A stretch of DNA of 64,000 bases from Membranihabitans marinus. GTDB lineage: Bacteria; Bacteroidota; Bacteroidia; Chitinophagales; Saprospiraceae. Below, piece after piece: positions 25,436 through 34,578 of the stretch (position 1 is the first letter of the stretch; the number at the start of each line of letters is the position of its first letter). Below the pieces are notes generated by a model that was not told where the DNA came from, searched no databases, and saw only the letters and a list, made by a program, of their open reading frames with translations. The stretch is from positions 1-64,000 of the forward strand of contig NZ_JAHVHU010000013.1 in the NCBI RefSeq assembly GCF_019802045.1, read 5' to 3'. Position numbers and translations under genes: made by a program.

Positions 25436-26782
25436 CTATTTCCAGGACTGAATGTCGTCACTTAGGTCATATATCTTGACCTGGTCGCCTATTTTCTTAT
25501 CGAGAAGACTCGACCCTATGGCCGATCGATATCCGCCGGCACAATGGACGACCACGGGTTGATCCGTTGGTATTTCATGGATTCTTTCCGAAAGCTCCGG
25601 AAGTGGTATGTTGATAGCAGAAGGGAAAAACTGTTCAGCTTGTACTTCTGGTTTGTTTCTGATATCCACGATGGTAAATTTTTCCGGGTTTTCTTTGAAA
25701 CGATCCAATGGGGTTGTTTCACTACTCACTTTTTCGTCGGTAGCAGAAGCTACCAATGCTCCCTTGATATATGATTCATAGCCGATTTTAGCTGTGCGTT
25801 CCATGGCGTTCGTCACGGCGGCCTCATCTTTTCCTACGAGGTAGAATGGCTCCCCTGGTTTGACCATAGCGCCCAGCCAGGTTTCAAATTTGTCATTTTC
25901 TCCAGCTTGAATATTTATAGCTCCTTTAAGATGACTTTTCTTGAATATTTCCTCTTTACGGGTGTCAATAATTGTGGTATTTTCTTCCAGAATGGCTGAA
26001 GAATCCAGACGTGGAATTTTGTTGATTGAGTCGGCCATAGGTGGTACGCCTTTCCGGTTAATTTCCACGCTATGCGGGAAATAACTGGGGATAAATGGTT
26101 GTCCTTCCAGGAAACTTTCCATAAATCGGTCTTTATCATCCATTTGAAAGGCCCAATTTTCCTGTTTTTGGATTCCTATGGTGCTGCTGCGTTCGTCGCT
26201 GATATTTTTACCACACAGGGATCCGGCTCCATGAGCTGGATATACCACAACATCATCAGGGAGATGAGCGAATACATCATGTATCGTATCGAACATCATT
26301 CCTGCCAGTTCTTTGCGGCTAACCTGGATGTTTCCGGCGCCTTCTCTAAGATCGGGTCGACCGACGTCTCCTATGAATAATGAATCTCCGGTAAAGACGG
26401 CTTTCTTTACCCCGTTCTCGTCGATAGCCAGGTAGGAGTTATGGTCTGGTGAATGGCCGGGGGTAAAAAGTGCTTTCATGGTCATGGAGCCAATTTGGAC
26501 TGTATCCTCATGCTCCATGGGTTCATAGTCATAGCTGACTCCCACTTTGGGGTTCACATATATTTTTGCATCAAATTTTTTCTGAAATTCGATGTGACTG
26601 CTGGCAAAATCAGCATGTGGATGGGTTTCAAAAACAGCCACAATGGTACCATGGTGCTTTTCTGCGAACTTAAGGTAGGGTTCCGGATTACGACCCGGAT
26701 CCACTAATGCAACCTGACCATCACTTTCTATCGCATACGATCCGTGGGCCAACGCTTTATCATATATTTGTTCAATAATCAT
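25436..26782 (-). CDS. MBL-fold hydrolase with two rhodanese domains (persulfide dioxygenase-like)
   Basis: A 448-residue fusion. Residues about 1-240 are a metallo-beta-lactamase fold of the ETHE1/glyoxalase-II type, with THPHADFASSH and VYPAHGAG as metal motifs and FTGDSLFIGDVGRPDL typical of sulfur dioxygenases. Two rhodanese domains follow (about 265-350 and 360-448). The second has the catalytic loop CAGGYRS; the first lacks the cysteine and is probably structural. The likely role is oxidation of persulfide to sulfite with sulfur handed over by the rhodanese part. Two YeeE/YedE genes lie upstream on the same strand, forming a sulfur module. Confidence 0.88.
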   Translation of the reverse strand: MIIEQIYDKALAHGSYAIESDGQVALVDPGRNPEPYLKFAEKHHGTIVAVFETHPHADFASSHIEFQKKFDAKIYVNPKVGVSYDYEPMEHEDTVQIGSMTMKALFTPGHSPDHNSYLAIDENGVKKAVFTGDSLFIGDVGRPDLREGAGNIQVSRKELAGMMFDTIHDVFAHLPDDVVVYPAHGAGSLCGKNISDERSSTIGIQKQENWAFQMDDKDRFMESFLEGQPFIPSYFPHSVEINRKGVPPMADSINKIPRLDSSAILEENTTIIDTRKEEIFKKSHLKGAINIQAGENDKFETWLGAMVKPGEPFYLVGKDEAAVTNAMERTAKIGYESYIKGALVASATDEKVSSETTPLDRFKENPEKFTIVDIRNKPEVQAEQFFPSAINIPLPELSERIHEIPTDQPVVVHCAGGYRSAIGSSLLDKKIGDQVKIYDLSDDIQSWK

Positions 26783-26849
26783 TCAAACAATAATTTAAGT
26801 TTAAAAATATTTGCGTCCGTATCAAAAATAAGACATGTTTTTTGCTTTT

Positions 26850-26869
26850 TAGGTAACAATGGTTACATA
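26850..26869. promoter_or_regulatory. Inverted repeat in the sulfur module
   Basis: TAGGTAAC (26850-26857) and GTTACATA (26862-26869) are inverse in 7 of 8 positions, with a 4-base spacer. It lies between the MBL-rhodanese gene and the two transporter genes, so it could be an operator. No regulator gene is nearby. Confidence 0.3.
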
Positions 26870-26908
26870 GTACTTTTTTGGACATCGAAAGGCTGTTTCG
26901 ATCCCTGG

Positions 26909-27322
26909 TCAGTGGGGAAGTTTATGTCTCAAGGCACCGTACACATAGGTTCCGACGAGCGCAGCAGCTATAGCGACAAGGATTACGACAAAGCCATTTC
27001 CCAGGAGTACAAACATAGGACCCGGACAGGCACCGGTCAAAGCCCAGCCCAATCCAAAAATTGTACCTCCAATAAGATATCTGGAGACACTCATCTTTTT
27101 GTCTGCGATTTGAATGGGTTGGCCATAAATCGAGTGAATGTTTTTCCGTTTGATCCACTGTAATCCCAGCATTCCGATTAACACAGTAGATCCGATTACC
27201 CCATACATATGAAAGGATTGAAAGCGGAACATTTCATATATCCGGAACCAGGAAATCACTTCAGATTTGGTCAAGATGATCCCAAACAGAATTCCGAGAA
27301 CTAAATACTTTAAGTATTTCAT
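26909..27322 (-). CDS. YeeE/YedE family sulfur transporter, half subunit (PmpB-like)
   Basis: A 137-residue inner-membrane protein with about four helices. The motif GLGWALTGACPGPMFVLLGNG carries the conserved cysteine of the YeeE/YedE family (COG2391), members of which bring thiosulfate or other sulfur compounds into the cell. It is the C-terminal half of what in other bacteria is one protein; the partner half is the gene immediately upstream at 27368-27943. The pair precedes a persulfide dioxygenase-rhodanese protein, so import followed by oxidation of reduced sulfur is likely. Confidence 0.87.
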   Translation of the reverse strand: MKYLKYLVLGILFGIILTKSEVISWFRIYEMFRFQSFHMYGVIGSTVLIGMLGLQWIKRKNIHSIYGQPIQIADKKMSVSRYLIGGTIFGLGWALTGACPGPMFVLLGNGFVVILVAIAAALVGTYVYGALRHKLPH

Positions 27323-27367
27323 TTTTTATATTTTATAAACTAATAAATATTTCGCGATTAGAAAAAA

Positions 27368-27943
27368 TTAAACCGCGAGGAGATAGGGCATGACCAAGTT
27401 TGTTATCAAAAGGCCACCAATGAAAAATCCAATTACTGCAATCAGGGAAGGCAGCTGTAGATTGCTCAGTCCGGTGATGGCGTGCCCCGATGTGCACCCA
27501 CCAGCATACCGGGTTCCAAACCCGACTAGAAAGCCACCTCCGATGATCATGATAAGGCCCTGTACAGTAAATAGGGACTCCAGATTAAAGATTTGCGATG
27601 GCAGCATTTGCTCTCCCGGGTTTTGTATCCCATACGAGATGAGTTCGGATTTGGTGGTTTCACTTATTCCAACGGCGGTATCAGGCATTAGGAACATCGT
27701 GGTGACCAGACCACCCAAGAATGCTCCCAATATAAAGACCAGGTTCCATACCTGACTCTTCCAGTTGAAATCGAAAAAAGGGATCTTTTTACCCGCTCCT
27801 CCAATACTGCACATCGTTCTGAAGTTGCTCGAGACACCAAAGGTATTGCCAAAATAAATTAATAACAACATGACCAAAGCTAACAAGGGACCAGCAATAT
27901 ACCACGGCCAGGGTTGACTGAGGAATTCAATAAATTCATTCAT
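27368..27943 (-). CDS. YeeE/YedE family sulfur transporter, half subunit (PmpA-like)
   Basis: A 191-residue inner-membrane protein with about five helices. GFGTRYAGGCTSGHAITGLSNL is the cysteine-bearing pore motif of the YeeE/YedE family. It is followed after 45 bases by the second half on the same strand, giving the usual split PmpA/PmpB arrangement. A TACATTTG box on the minus strand (27988-27981) would serve as promoter, leaving a leader of about 30 bases. The transported species (thiosulfate, sulfide or persulfide) cannot be told from sequence. Confidence 0.88.
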   Translation of the reverse strand: MNEFIEFLSQPWPWYIAGPLLALVMLLLIYFGNTFGVSSNFRTMCSIGGAGKKIPFFDFNWKSQVWNLVFILGAFLGGLVTTMFLMPDTAVGISETTKSELISYGIQNPGEQMLPSQIFNLESLFTVQGLIMIIGGGFLVGFGTRYAGGCTSGHAITGLSNLQLPSLIAVIGFFIGGLLITNLVMPYLLAV

Positions 27944-27980
27944 AAGACTAGAAAATTAATTTGTGTTTTCAATTTCGACA

Positions 27981-27988
27981 CAAATGTA
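27981..27988 (-). promoter_or_regulatory. Promoter -7 element of the sulfur module (TACATTTG)
   Basis: TACATTTG on the minus strand is an exact TAnnTTTG match, 38 bases upstream of the first YeeE/YedE start. A well-placed -33 TTTG is not obvious. Confidence 0.45.
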
Positions 27989-28052
27989 ATTCTTCCTTTG
28001 AACAAGTGATGTGACTTTGATTACAAACACTGGATGAGGCACTTAAGATTAG

Positions 28053-28487
28053 TTATCCCAGCCAACCCCTCCGTATACCGTAATTTGCAAACCAAATGAG
28101 AAAAACGGCGACAAGAAGCACCAATACTGGCATTGTGACCGCTCCCGGTCCATATACATCCATCGCTTTTCCAATAAAGACGTTGTAATACATTTGAACC
28201 ATAATACCAACCAGGGATATCAAAAACAGAATTCTGGCCCACGACCGTCTGAGGAGAAGTCCGATGCATCCCAACGTACCGCCAAATACAGCTAATGCAA
28301 AAGCGATAACTGCCCAGACAGGTGTGTTTTCATAGAGATTGCGTTCATTATCAGGCAAAGCCTCCAGCCTGGCGGCACTTATCATAACCTGATCAAAGAA
28401 GGCAAATAATCCCATTGCATTCCAGAGTAACAAAATGATGGTAAGAATATAAAACCAGACGGGAGGCCGGGATGTCGTGTTTTTCAT
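28053..28487 (-). CDS. Four-helix membrane protein of unknown function
   Basis: A 144-residue protein from the ATG at 28487, with helices at about 10-32, 55-78, 85-105 and 115-135. A longer frame begins at 28592, but its first 35 residues look non-coding and the family-like start is MKNTTSRPPVWFYILTIILLLWNAMGL. It recalls small membrane proteins of Bacteroidota described only as hypothetical or sugar transporter-like. There are no catalytic motifs. It is the first of a run of minus-strand genes that continues with the sulfur module but is separated from it by about 110 bases and a promoter box. Confidence 0.7.
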   Translation of the reverse strand: MKNTTSRPPVWFYILTIILLLWNAMGLFAFFDQVMISAARLEALPDNERNLYENTPVWAVIAFALAVFGGTLGCIGLLLRRSWARILFLISLVGIMVQMYYNVFIGKAMDVYGPGAVTMPVLVLLVAVFLIWFANYGIRRGWLG

Positions 28488-28882
28488 AAGATGTCGGTTT
28501 CTTTGGTGTATTGCAATATGGTCGATATTTGATTGACGCTTAAAGGGGGTTTGGCAATATACTAAAATGACGTCTATTATTGAAATTTCCACCTGGGTTT
28601 AGGATGATCTGTTCGACCCGGATTGTCATCCTTTTTTGAGGAGGCTATTTTCAGGATAGGATTTAATCTGTGGATTTATTTTTACCTGCCAGGCACAATG
28701 GTTTGTATCAAATTCTTGTTTTTCAGATTGCACATTCTTAAATGAGCTGGATCGTCCGGTATGGTGTATAGATACTTTTGGGAAACACATCGGAATAAAA
28801 TATTTGAAGCATCGGGCGTACGATAGCAGGAAACTTATAGTGTTATAGGCACTGATTATTTTCAATCATATTTTAAAAGCTC

Positions 28883-28890
28883 TATATTTG
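28883..28890 (+). promoter_or_regulatory. Promoter -7 element of dnaE (TATATTTG)
   Basis: TATATTTG is an exact TAnnTTTG match, giving a leader of about 55 bases for dnaE. The rest of the gap between 28593 and 28882 has no gene I can support; a 79-codon minus-strand frame there looks spurious. Confidence 0.5.
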
Positions 28891-28951
28891 TCCAATCCAT
28901 ATACCGAATCGCCGATTCAAAAAACATCTCAACATTTAAACTCAATAATAT

Positions 28952-31900
28952 ATGCCTGATTTTCTTCATTTACACTGTCATACTCAGTTTTCTCTGCTAG
29001 ATGGCGCTTCCAAGATTGAGATGATGATGGACAAGGCTGCTGCAGATGGCCAGAAAGGAGTTGCTTTAACCGATCATGGAAACATGTTTGGCGCCTTCAA
29101 ATTCGTGGCCGAAGCAGAAAAGCGAAATTTAAAGCCATTGGTGGGATGTGAGTTTTATCTGGTAGAAGACCGTCACAAACAATCCTTTTCCAGAAAACGG
29201 GGTGAAAAAGACAAACGGTATCACCAATTGCTTATTGCCAAAGACCAGAAAGGGTATCAAAACTTATCAATGCTTTGTAGTTTGGGCTTCACGGAAGGGC
29301 TGTACAATGATTTTCCCCGGATTGATAAGGAATTGCTCGAGAAATACCACGAAGGGGTGATCGCAACAAGTTGTTGCATAGGCGCTGAGCTCCCGCAAAC
29401 CATTTTGGCAGGAAAAGAAGCTGAGTTAGAAGAAAAGCTGAAATGGTGGCTCGATCTATTTGGAGAAGATTATTACATTGAGTTGCAGCGACACAGCGGT
29501 CTTGAGGATATCGATGGGACAGGTATCAGTCAGGAGTATATTAATCAGACTTTAATAAAATTAGCTCGGAAGCACAATGTGAAGATCATTGCAACGAATG
29601 ATTCCCATTATCTCGAAGAGGAAGACTGGAAGGCGCACGATATATTACTGTGCATCAATACTGGAAATAAAGTAGAGGAAGAGAAACGTTTCCGATTTCC
29701 CAGTTCTGATTTCTACTTCAAGACTAAGAACGAGATGAACATGTTGTTTTCGGATATTCCGGAAGCACTGGACAATACGCTCGATATTTATGACAAAGTA
29801 GATACTTTAAAACTAAAACGAGATATATTATTACCGGCATTTCCGGTACCAGCACAGTTTTCTTCACAGGAAGAATATTTACGACATCTGACGTATGAGG
29901 GAGCCAAACGCAGATATCAGGAACTCAATGAGGTGGTCCGGGAGCGACTTGACTTTGAGTTGTCGGTCATCAATGGCAGTGGCTATGCCGGTTATTTTCT
30001 GATAGTTCAGGATTTTACATCCATTGCGCGCGAAATGGATGTGTCTGTGGGACCGGGACGAGGATCAGCTGCCGGTTCCGCAGTGGCCTATTGTCTGGGT
30101 ATCACGAATGTGGACCCCATAGCGTATGATTTACTATTTGAGCGGTTTTTAAATCCGGAACGAATTTCCATGCCGGATATTGATATCGACTTTGATGATG
30201 AAGGACGGAGTAAGGTGATCGATTATGTGGTGGAAAAATACGGGCAACATCAGGTGGCTCAAATAATTACTTATGGCTCCATGGCGGCCAAAATGTCGAT
30301 ACGGGATGTCGGCCGTGTATTGGATGTTCCACTAAATGAAGTGAACCGAATTTCCAAAATGTATCCCACCCACCCCAAGGCGAATCTGGACCGGGTTTTG
30401 AGACCCGGCGAGATGGACAAGGGAATTCTGGAGGATATGAATGCGGACGATGTATCCAAAGCGAAAACCATACGAAAACTGTCCGAAGAAGATTCGTTGG
30501 TTGGAGAAATGTTGCGTACAGCCCGCAACCTGGAAGGGTCAGTGCGAAATACAGGGCTCCATGCCTGTGGGGTGATTATTACGCCGGACGATATACGGAA
30601 AATTATCCCGGTAGCGGTCGCCAAAGATTCTGATCTGCTGGTGACACAGTTTGATAATGCGGTAGTGGAAGATGCGGGATTGCTTAAAATGGATTTTTTG
30701 GGTTTGAAAACCCTGACCATCATCAAAGATGCCATTAAGATTATTGAGAAAAATCATGGGGTTAAAATTGACTTGGATGGGATTCCCCTGGATGATCCAC
30801 TGACCTACGAGCGCATTTTTCAGAAAGGCCGGACAGTCGGTGTGTTTCAGTATGAATCCCCTGGCATGCAGAAAAACCTCAAGCTTCTGGAACCCAATAA
30901 GTTTGAGGATCTCATTGCAATGAACGCATTGTACAGACCGGGTCCCATGCAGTATATTCCAAATTTTATTGAGCGGAAACATGGTCGGGAGGCCATCGTT
31001 TATGATCTGGATGATATGGAAGAATACCTGGCTGAAACCTATGGAATTACGGTCTATCAGGAGCAAGTGATGTTGCTGTCCCAAAAACTGGCCGGATTTA
31101 GCAAAGGTGAGGCGGATGTTCTCCGTAAAGGAATGGGTAAAAAGAAAAAGAAAATCATCGATGAATTGCATCCCAAATTCCTTCAGGGAGGCCAGGAGCG
31201 GGGACATGATCCAAAGATTCTGGAAAAGATCTGGAAAGACTGGGAGGCCTTTGCTTCTTATGCTTTTAACAAATCTCACTCAACATGTTATGCGATCGTC
31301 GCTTTTCAGACGGCTTATCTGAAAGCACATTACCCCGAAGAATTTATGGCTGCAGTGCTTATGCACAACTATTCAGATATCTCCAAGCTGGAGTTTTTTC
31401 TGCGAGAGGCCAAAGCGATGGGAATCAAGGTCCTTGGCCCTGATGTCAATAAAAGTGATCTTAACTTTACAGTAGATGATGAGCGAAACATTCGGATAGG
31501 ATTATATGGATTAAAAGGGGTGGGAGAGAGTGCTGCCAAATCTTTGATTGACGAACGCGACCTGTCTGGAGATTTTACAGATCTGGATAATTTTATCAAA
31601 CGAATTAATCTGCGGTCGCTCAATAAAAAAAGCATTGAAAACCTGGTGTATAGTGGGGCCTTGGACTCCTTTGGTATCGATCGTGCTCAGTATTTTGAAC
31701 CTTCTGACAAATATGAAACCTTTATCGAGCACTTGGTACGATATGGAAATATGTATCGGGAGGCCAAAAATTCCATGGAGAATTCTCTTTTTGGATTTGA
31801 ATCAACCGTGACTCTGGATCCGCCTGAACCCCCGGAGGCGGAATCCTGGCAGAAGATGTATACCCTGGAGAAGGAAAAGGAAATTGTGGGGATTTATGCC

Positions 31901-32503
31901 AGTGGACATCCGCTGGATCAGGTGCGGCATTTGCTGAAAGAGTTGGTAGACTGTGATATTCGAACGATGGAAGAATATCAGCAGCCTGGCAGACGGTTTC
32001 GGGTGGGTGGGCTCGTCACGGCCAGTCGAGCCGGTGTCAGTAAACGTGGATTGAACTATGGGGTGTTTACCTTGCAGGATTACAGTGGAAGCTATGAATT
32101 CTTCATCAGCGGAAAACACTTTTTAAATAACCAGGGTCTTATCGAAAGTGGAAACTTTTTACATCTTCAGGTTTCATTTAACCTGACCAGAGGCGGAGAT
32201 TTACGCCATTCGGTAGATGCGGTTAATTTACTGAGAGAGGTGGCTGAGTCTTCCATTCAATCCGTCAAAATATACGTGCCCGTCGTTGATATTGATGAAC
32301 TATATATTAACAATCTGAAAACTTTGATGGAAGAACACGAGGGGCAACAAAAAATTCGACTAACCGTTTTTGATAAATCAGATAAAGAGGTTCAGATTGG
32401 ACTGCGATCGATGAATGGAGGAGTAACCATCGACAATGACTTTCTGATGGAATTGGAGCAGAACGACTATCAATATTCAGTGCTAACTGCACAAAGTAAA
32501 TAA
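28952..32503 (+). CDS. dnaE: DNA polymerase III subunit alpha
   Basis: An 1183-residue replicative polymerase of the DnaE1 type. It opens with a PHP domain (FLHLHCHTQFSLLDGASKI and LTDHGNMFGAF), followed by the palm with the catalytic aspartates in MPDIDIDFDDEGR (near residue 408) and GPGRGSAAGSAVAYCLGI before it. Fingers, tandem HhH region and a C-terminal OB fold (about 985-1080) follow. The length agrees with the usual 1150-1200. A redoxin gene starts eight bases past the stop, so they may share a transcript. Confidence 0.96.
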   Translation: MPDFLHLHCHTQFSLLDGASKIEMMMDKAAADGQKGVALTDHGNMFGAFKFVAEAEKRNLKPLVGCEFYLVEDRHKQSFSRKRGEKDKRYHQLLIAKDQKGYQNLSMLCSLGFTEGLYNDFPRIDKELLEKYHEGVIATSCCIGAELPQTILAGKEAELEEKLKWWLDLFGEDYYIELQRHSGLEDIDGTGISQEYINQTLIKLARKHNVKIIATNDSHYLEEEDWKAHDILLCINTGNKVEEEKRFRFPSSDFYFKTKNEMNMLFSDIPEALDNTLDIYDKVDTLKLKRDILLPAFPVPAQFSSQEEYLRHLTYEGAKRRYQELNEVVRERLDFELSVINGSGYAGYFLIVQDFTSIAREMDVSVGPGRGSAAGSAVAYCLGITNVDPIAYDLLFERFLNPERISMPDIDIDFDDEGRSKVIDYVVEKYGQHQVAQIITYGSMAAKMSIRDVGRVLDVPLNEVNRISKMYPTHPKANLDRVLRPGEMDKGILEDMNADDVSKAKTIRKLSEEDSLVGEMLRTARNLEGSVRNTGLHACGVIITPDDIRKIIPVAVAKDSDLLVTQFDNAVVEDAGLLKMDFLGLKTLTIIKDAIKIIEKNHGVKIDLDGIPLDDPLTYERIFQKGRTVGVFQYESPGMQKNLKLLEPNKFEDLIAMNALYRPGPMQYIPNFIERKHGREAIVYDLDDMEEYLAETYGITVYQEQVMLLSQKLAGFSKGEADVLRKGMGKKKKKIIDELHPKFLQGGQERGHDPKILEKIWKDWEAFASYAFNKSHSTCYAIVAFQTAYLKAHYPEEFMAAVLMHNYSDISKLEFFLREAKAMGIKVLGPDVNKSDLNFTVDDERNIRIGLYGLKGVGESAAKSLIDERDLSGDFTDLDNFIKRINLRSLNKKSIENLVYSGALDSFGIDRAQYFEPSDKYETFIEHLVRYGNMYREAKNSMENSLFGFESTVTLDPPEPPEAESWQKMYTLEKEKEIVGIYASGHPLDQVRHLLKELVDCDIRTMEEYQQPGRRFRVGGLVTASRAGVSKRGLNYGVFTLQDYSGSYEFFISGKHFLNNQGLIESGNFLHLQVSFNLTRGGDLRHSVDAVNLLREVAESSIQSVKIYVPVVDIDELYINNLKTLMEEHEGQQKIRLTVFDKSDKEVQIGLRSMNGGVTIDNDFLMELEQNDYQYSVLTAQSK

Positions 32504-32511
32504 GAAAGAGC

Positions 32512-33126
32512 ATGAAGAACTTGATTTACGGTCTCATCGGATTGTTCGCGCTTGGTGGTACTGCTGCGGCCGGCGTGTTTCTGTCTGATGAAATACAGGA
32601 TGCTGAATATAAAATTGGGGAGACCATCGAAAACTTCTCATTGAAGAATCTGAATGGAGAAGAGGTTGCTTTTTCTGAGTCTACAGGCTCGTTAGGAACT
32701 ATTTTGATTTTTACATGCAATACCTGTCCTTACGCCAAGCTTTATGAGGAACGAATCCTGCAGTTGCATGATGTATATAATGACGTGGGATATACAGTGA
32801 TTTTGATCAATCCAAGCAATCCGGACTTAAAGCCTGGTGATCATCCTTCGGAGTTGATGAAATGGGTTTCACAATCGGGCTATTCCGGACTTTATTTGAT
32901 AGATTCTATCGGATTGTTTCGTCGGTTTGGTGCCCGCAAAACACCGGAAGTGTTTTTGATGGATAAAAGCAATGTTTTAAAATACCGGGGGGCGATCGAT
33001 AACAGTGCACAAGGTGCTGAAAGTGTGACCGATAAATATCTGGAAAATGCCATACGTGCACTTCAAGACGGGGTGGATCCCGAGCCTGTCAAAACACGTC
33101 CCGTCGGCTGTGTGATTAAGCACTAA
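32512..33126 (+). CDS. Exported thioredoxin-like (redoxin) protein
   Basis: A 204-residue protein with an N-terminal signal or anchor (about residues 1-20), then a thioredoxin fold of the AhpC/TSA-redoxin type. FTCNTCPYAKLYEERI holds a CxxC pair near residue 66; KTPEVFLMD is the cis-proline region; the tail ends RPVGCVIKH with a third cysteine that recurs in this group. It probably acts in the periplasm as a thiol-disulfide or peroxide reductase. Only eight bases separate it from dnaE, an odd partner that suggests shared transcription and not shared function. Confidence 0.83.
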   Translation: MKNLIYGLIGLFALGGTAAAGVFLSDEIQDAEYKIGETIENFSLKNLNGEEVAFSESTGSLGTILIFTCNTCPYAKLYEERILQLHDVYNDVGYTVILINPSNPDLKPGDHPSELMKWVSQSGYSGLYLIDSIGLFRRFGARKTPEVFLMDKSNVLKYRGAIDNSAQGAESVTDKYLENAIRALQDGVDPEPVKTRPVGCVIKH

Positions 33127-33136
33127 GTGCGAAGCT

Positions 33137-33880
33137 CTAATTCCCTGACTTCGCTTTTGTAACCACATTTTTTACTCTGTCAAAACTGGTTATCTGGTAA
33201 TTGTAGGGGTGAATATCCTCGGCATGAACCAGATCCAAGGCTTTATTTCGATACTCAAGTGGTGATTTTACGATCATTTTTCCGGAGAGGTGAAACTCCG
33301 AAGCTCCCGTAAAATGAATGACATCATTAATATTATTCTCTGTGATGCCTCCTCCGGGCATGATTGTTATCCGCCCATCGGCTTGTTCGATTAGCTTGGC
33401 GATTTGTTTAATACCTTCTGGCGTCGATTGTTTGCCTCCTGATGTTAAAATACGGTCGAATCCAAGGCTGATGATTGTTTCCAATGCTTTATCCTGATGG
33501 GTGACCATATCAAATGCCCTGTGAAAAGTTATATCCATTCCTTCAGCATGCGACAAAATCTTTTTGGTCGTGGCAACATCTACTTCGCCTGCCGGGGTGA
33601 GAAAGCCAAAAACAACACCTTCTATACCAATAGAGCGACAGAATCGGATGGATTCGATGATTTCTTCCAGTTCCAGCGACGTATATATGAAGTCACCGCC
33701 TCGTGGACGAATAAGAACATGAACCGGAATATCAAGATTATTCTTGACGCACAGAAGCTGTCCCGGACTGGGAGTTGTTCCACCCAATTCGAGGTTGGAA
33801 CAAAGCTCGATCCGGTCAGCACCTGCCCGACTGGCAATCTGGGCAGATTCGTATGAATTGGCAGCAATTTCAATAATCAT
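33137..33880 (-). CDS. cutC: Copper homeostasis protein CutC family
   Basis: A 247-residue TIM-barrel protein. The start IIEIAANSYESAQIASRAGADRIELCSNLELGGTTPS is diagnostic for CutC, as are VHVLIRPRGGDFIY and IMPGGGITENNI. The family was linked to copper tolerance in E. coli, but the direct biochemical role is unclear. It lies convergent with the dnaE-redoxin pair and divergent from a lipoprotein gene. No copper pump or sensor is close by. Confidence 0.93.
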   Translation of the reverse strand: MIIEIAANSYESAQIASRAGADRIELCSNLELGGTTPSPGQLLCVKNNLDIPVHVLIRPRGGDFIYTSLELEEIIESIRFCRSIGIEGVVFGFLTPAGEVDVATTKKILSHAEGMDITFHRAFDMVTHQDKALETIISLGFDRILTSGGKQSTPEGIKQIAKLIEQADGRITIMPGGGITENNINDVIHFTGASEFHLSGKMIVKSPLEYRNKALDLVHAEDIHPYNYQITSFDRVKNVVTKAKSGN

Positions 33881-33930
33881 AGAAGTCTGAAATATTTTTG
33901 TGATCTTTGCAAACTAACTAATAAAATTCA

Positions 33931-34410
33931 ATGAGACCTATAATCCTTCTATTTTGTTGCGTTTTTTATTTTTTGGTGGCTTGTTCATCAGAAAAGCAAA
34001 ACCTTACTTACATTGATTTGTTGACTTACGGAATCCCCATTGAGATCCAAGCCCCTGATAGTGTTGATATAACGTCTTCAGATATGGGAAGTCAAAGGGA
34101 CGTCGTGCTCCAGGGAGCGGATGGCTACAGGATTCAAATTTTTTCCTCTGATGCATATAAAAACGAGGCTTCAACTGTGGCCGAATATAAGAGTGAAATC
34201 AAACAAAATCCATTGTTTAAAGAGTTCGTACGCGAAGAACCCAATGGGTTTGTGTACGCATTCCAATTGGATTCCACGACAATTAATCACGGTTTTCGCT
34301 TTATCCAAGTGAGAAATGGCAAAGAAATCGTGATCCAGCAAGGAATGCTGGGTCTTTATTCAAAAGATGAGGCGGACCGTCTATTCACTTATGCTTTGAA
34401 TAGTAAGTGA
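33931..34410 (+). CDS. Lipoprotein of unknown function
   Basis: A 159-residue protein with a lipoprotein signal: hydrophobic residues 4-15 and lipobox LVAC with cysteine at 18, followed by SSEKQ. The mature part is a compact alpha/beta domain with no known motif (QRDVVLQGADGYRIQIFSSDA in the middle). I do not recognise the family. It precedes the fucose operon by 168 bases, but an intervening set of inverted repeats argues for separate regulation. Confidence 0.75.
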   Translation: MRPIILLFCCVFYFLVACSSEKQNLTYIDLLTYGIPIEIQAPDSVDITSSDMGSQRDVVLQGADGYRIQIFSSDAYKNEASTVAEYKSEIKQNPLFKEFVREEPNGFVYAFQLDSTTINHGFRFIQVRNGKEIVIQQGMLGLYSKDEADRLFTYALNSK

Positions 34411-34473
34411 TAAAACCATCGATTTTGCATGCGATGGGAAAGAATAGGAGGTTAATGATATTATTGAAATGTG

Positions 34474-34560
34474 AAATAATCAAAAATATATCAAATCTCT
34501 TTGATAATAATCATTGGAATAACGATTTATTTTGATTATTTAGCACATCAAATCAAAAAA
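34474..34560. promoter_or_regulatory. Array of ATCAAA palindromes upstream of the fucose operon
   Basis: AAATAATCAAAA (34474-34485) has an exact inverse copy TTTTGATTATTT (34530-34541). Between them TATCAAA-TCTC-TTTGATA (34489-34506) is a perfect 7-base palindrome, and a further ATCAAATC lies at about 34548-34555. This density of one half-site before a catabolic operon suggests operators for a regulator (LacI or GntR type would be usual), which is not encoded in the window. Confidence 0.55.
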
Positions 34561-34578
34561 CGAACAAAGTACAATAGT

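Noticed and set aside
28626-28865. 79-codon open frame on the minus strand upstream of dnaE
   Set aside because: No recognisable motif, and it overlaps the region expected to carry the dnaE promoter.
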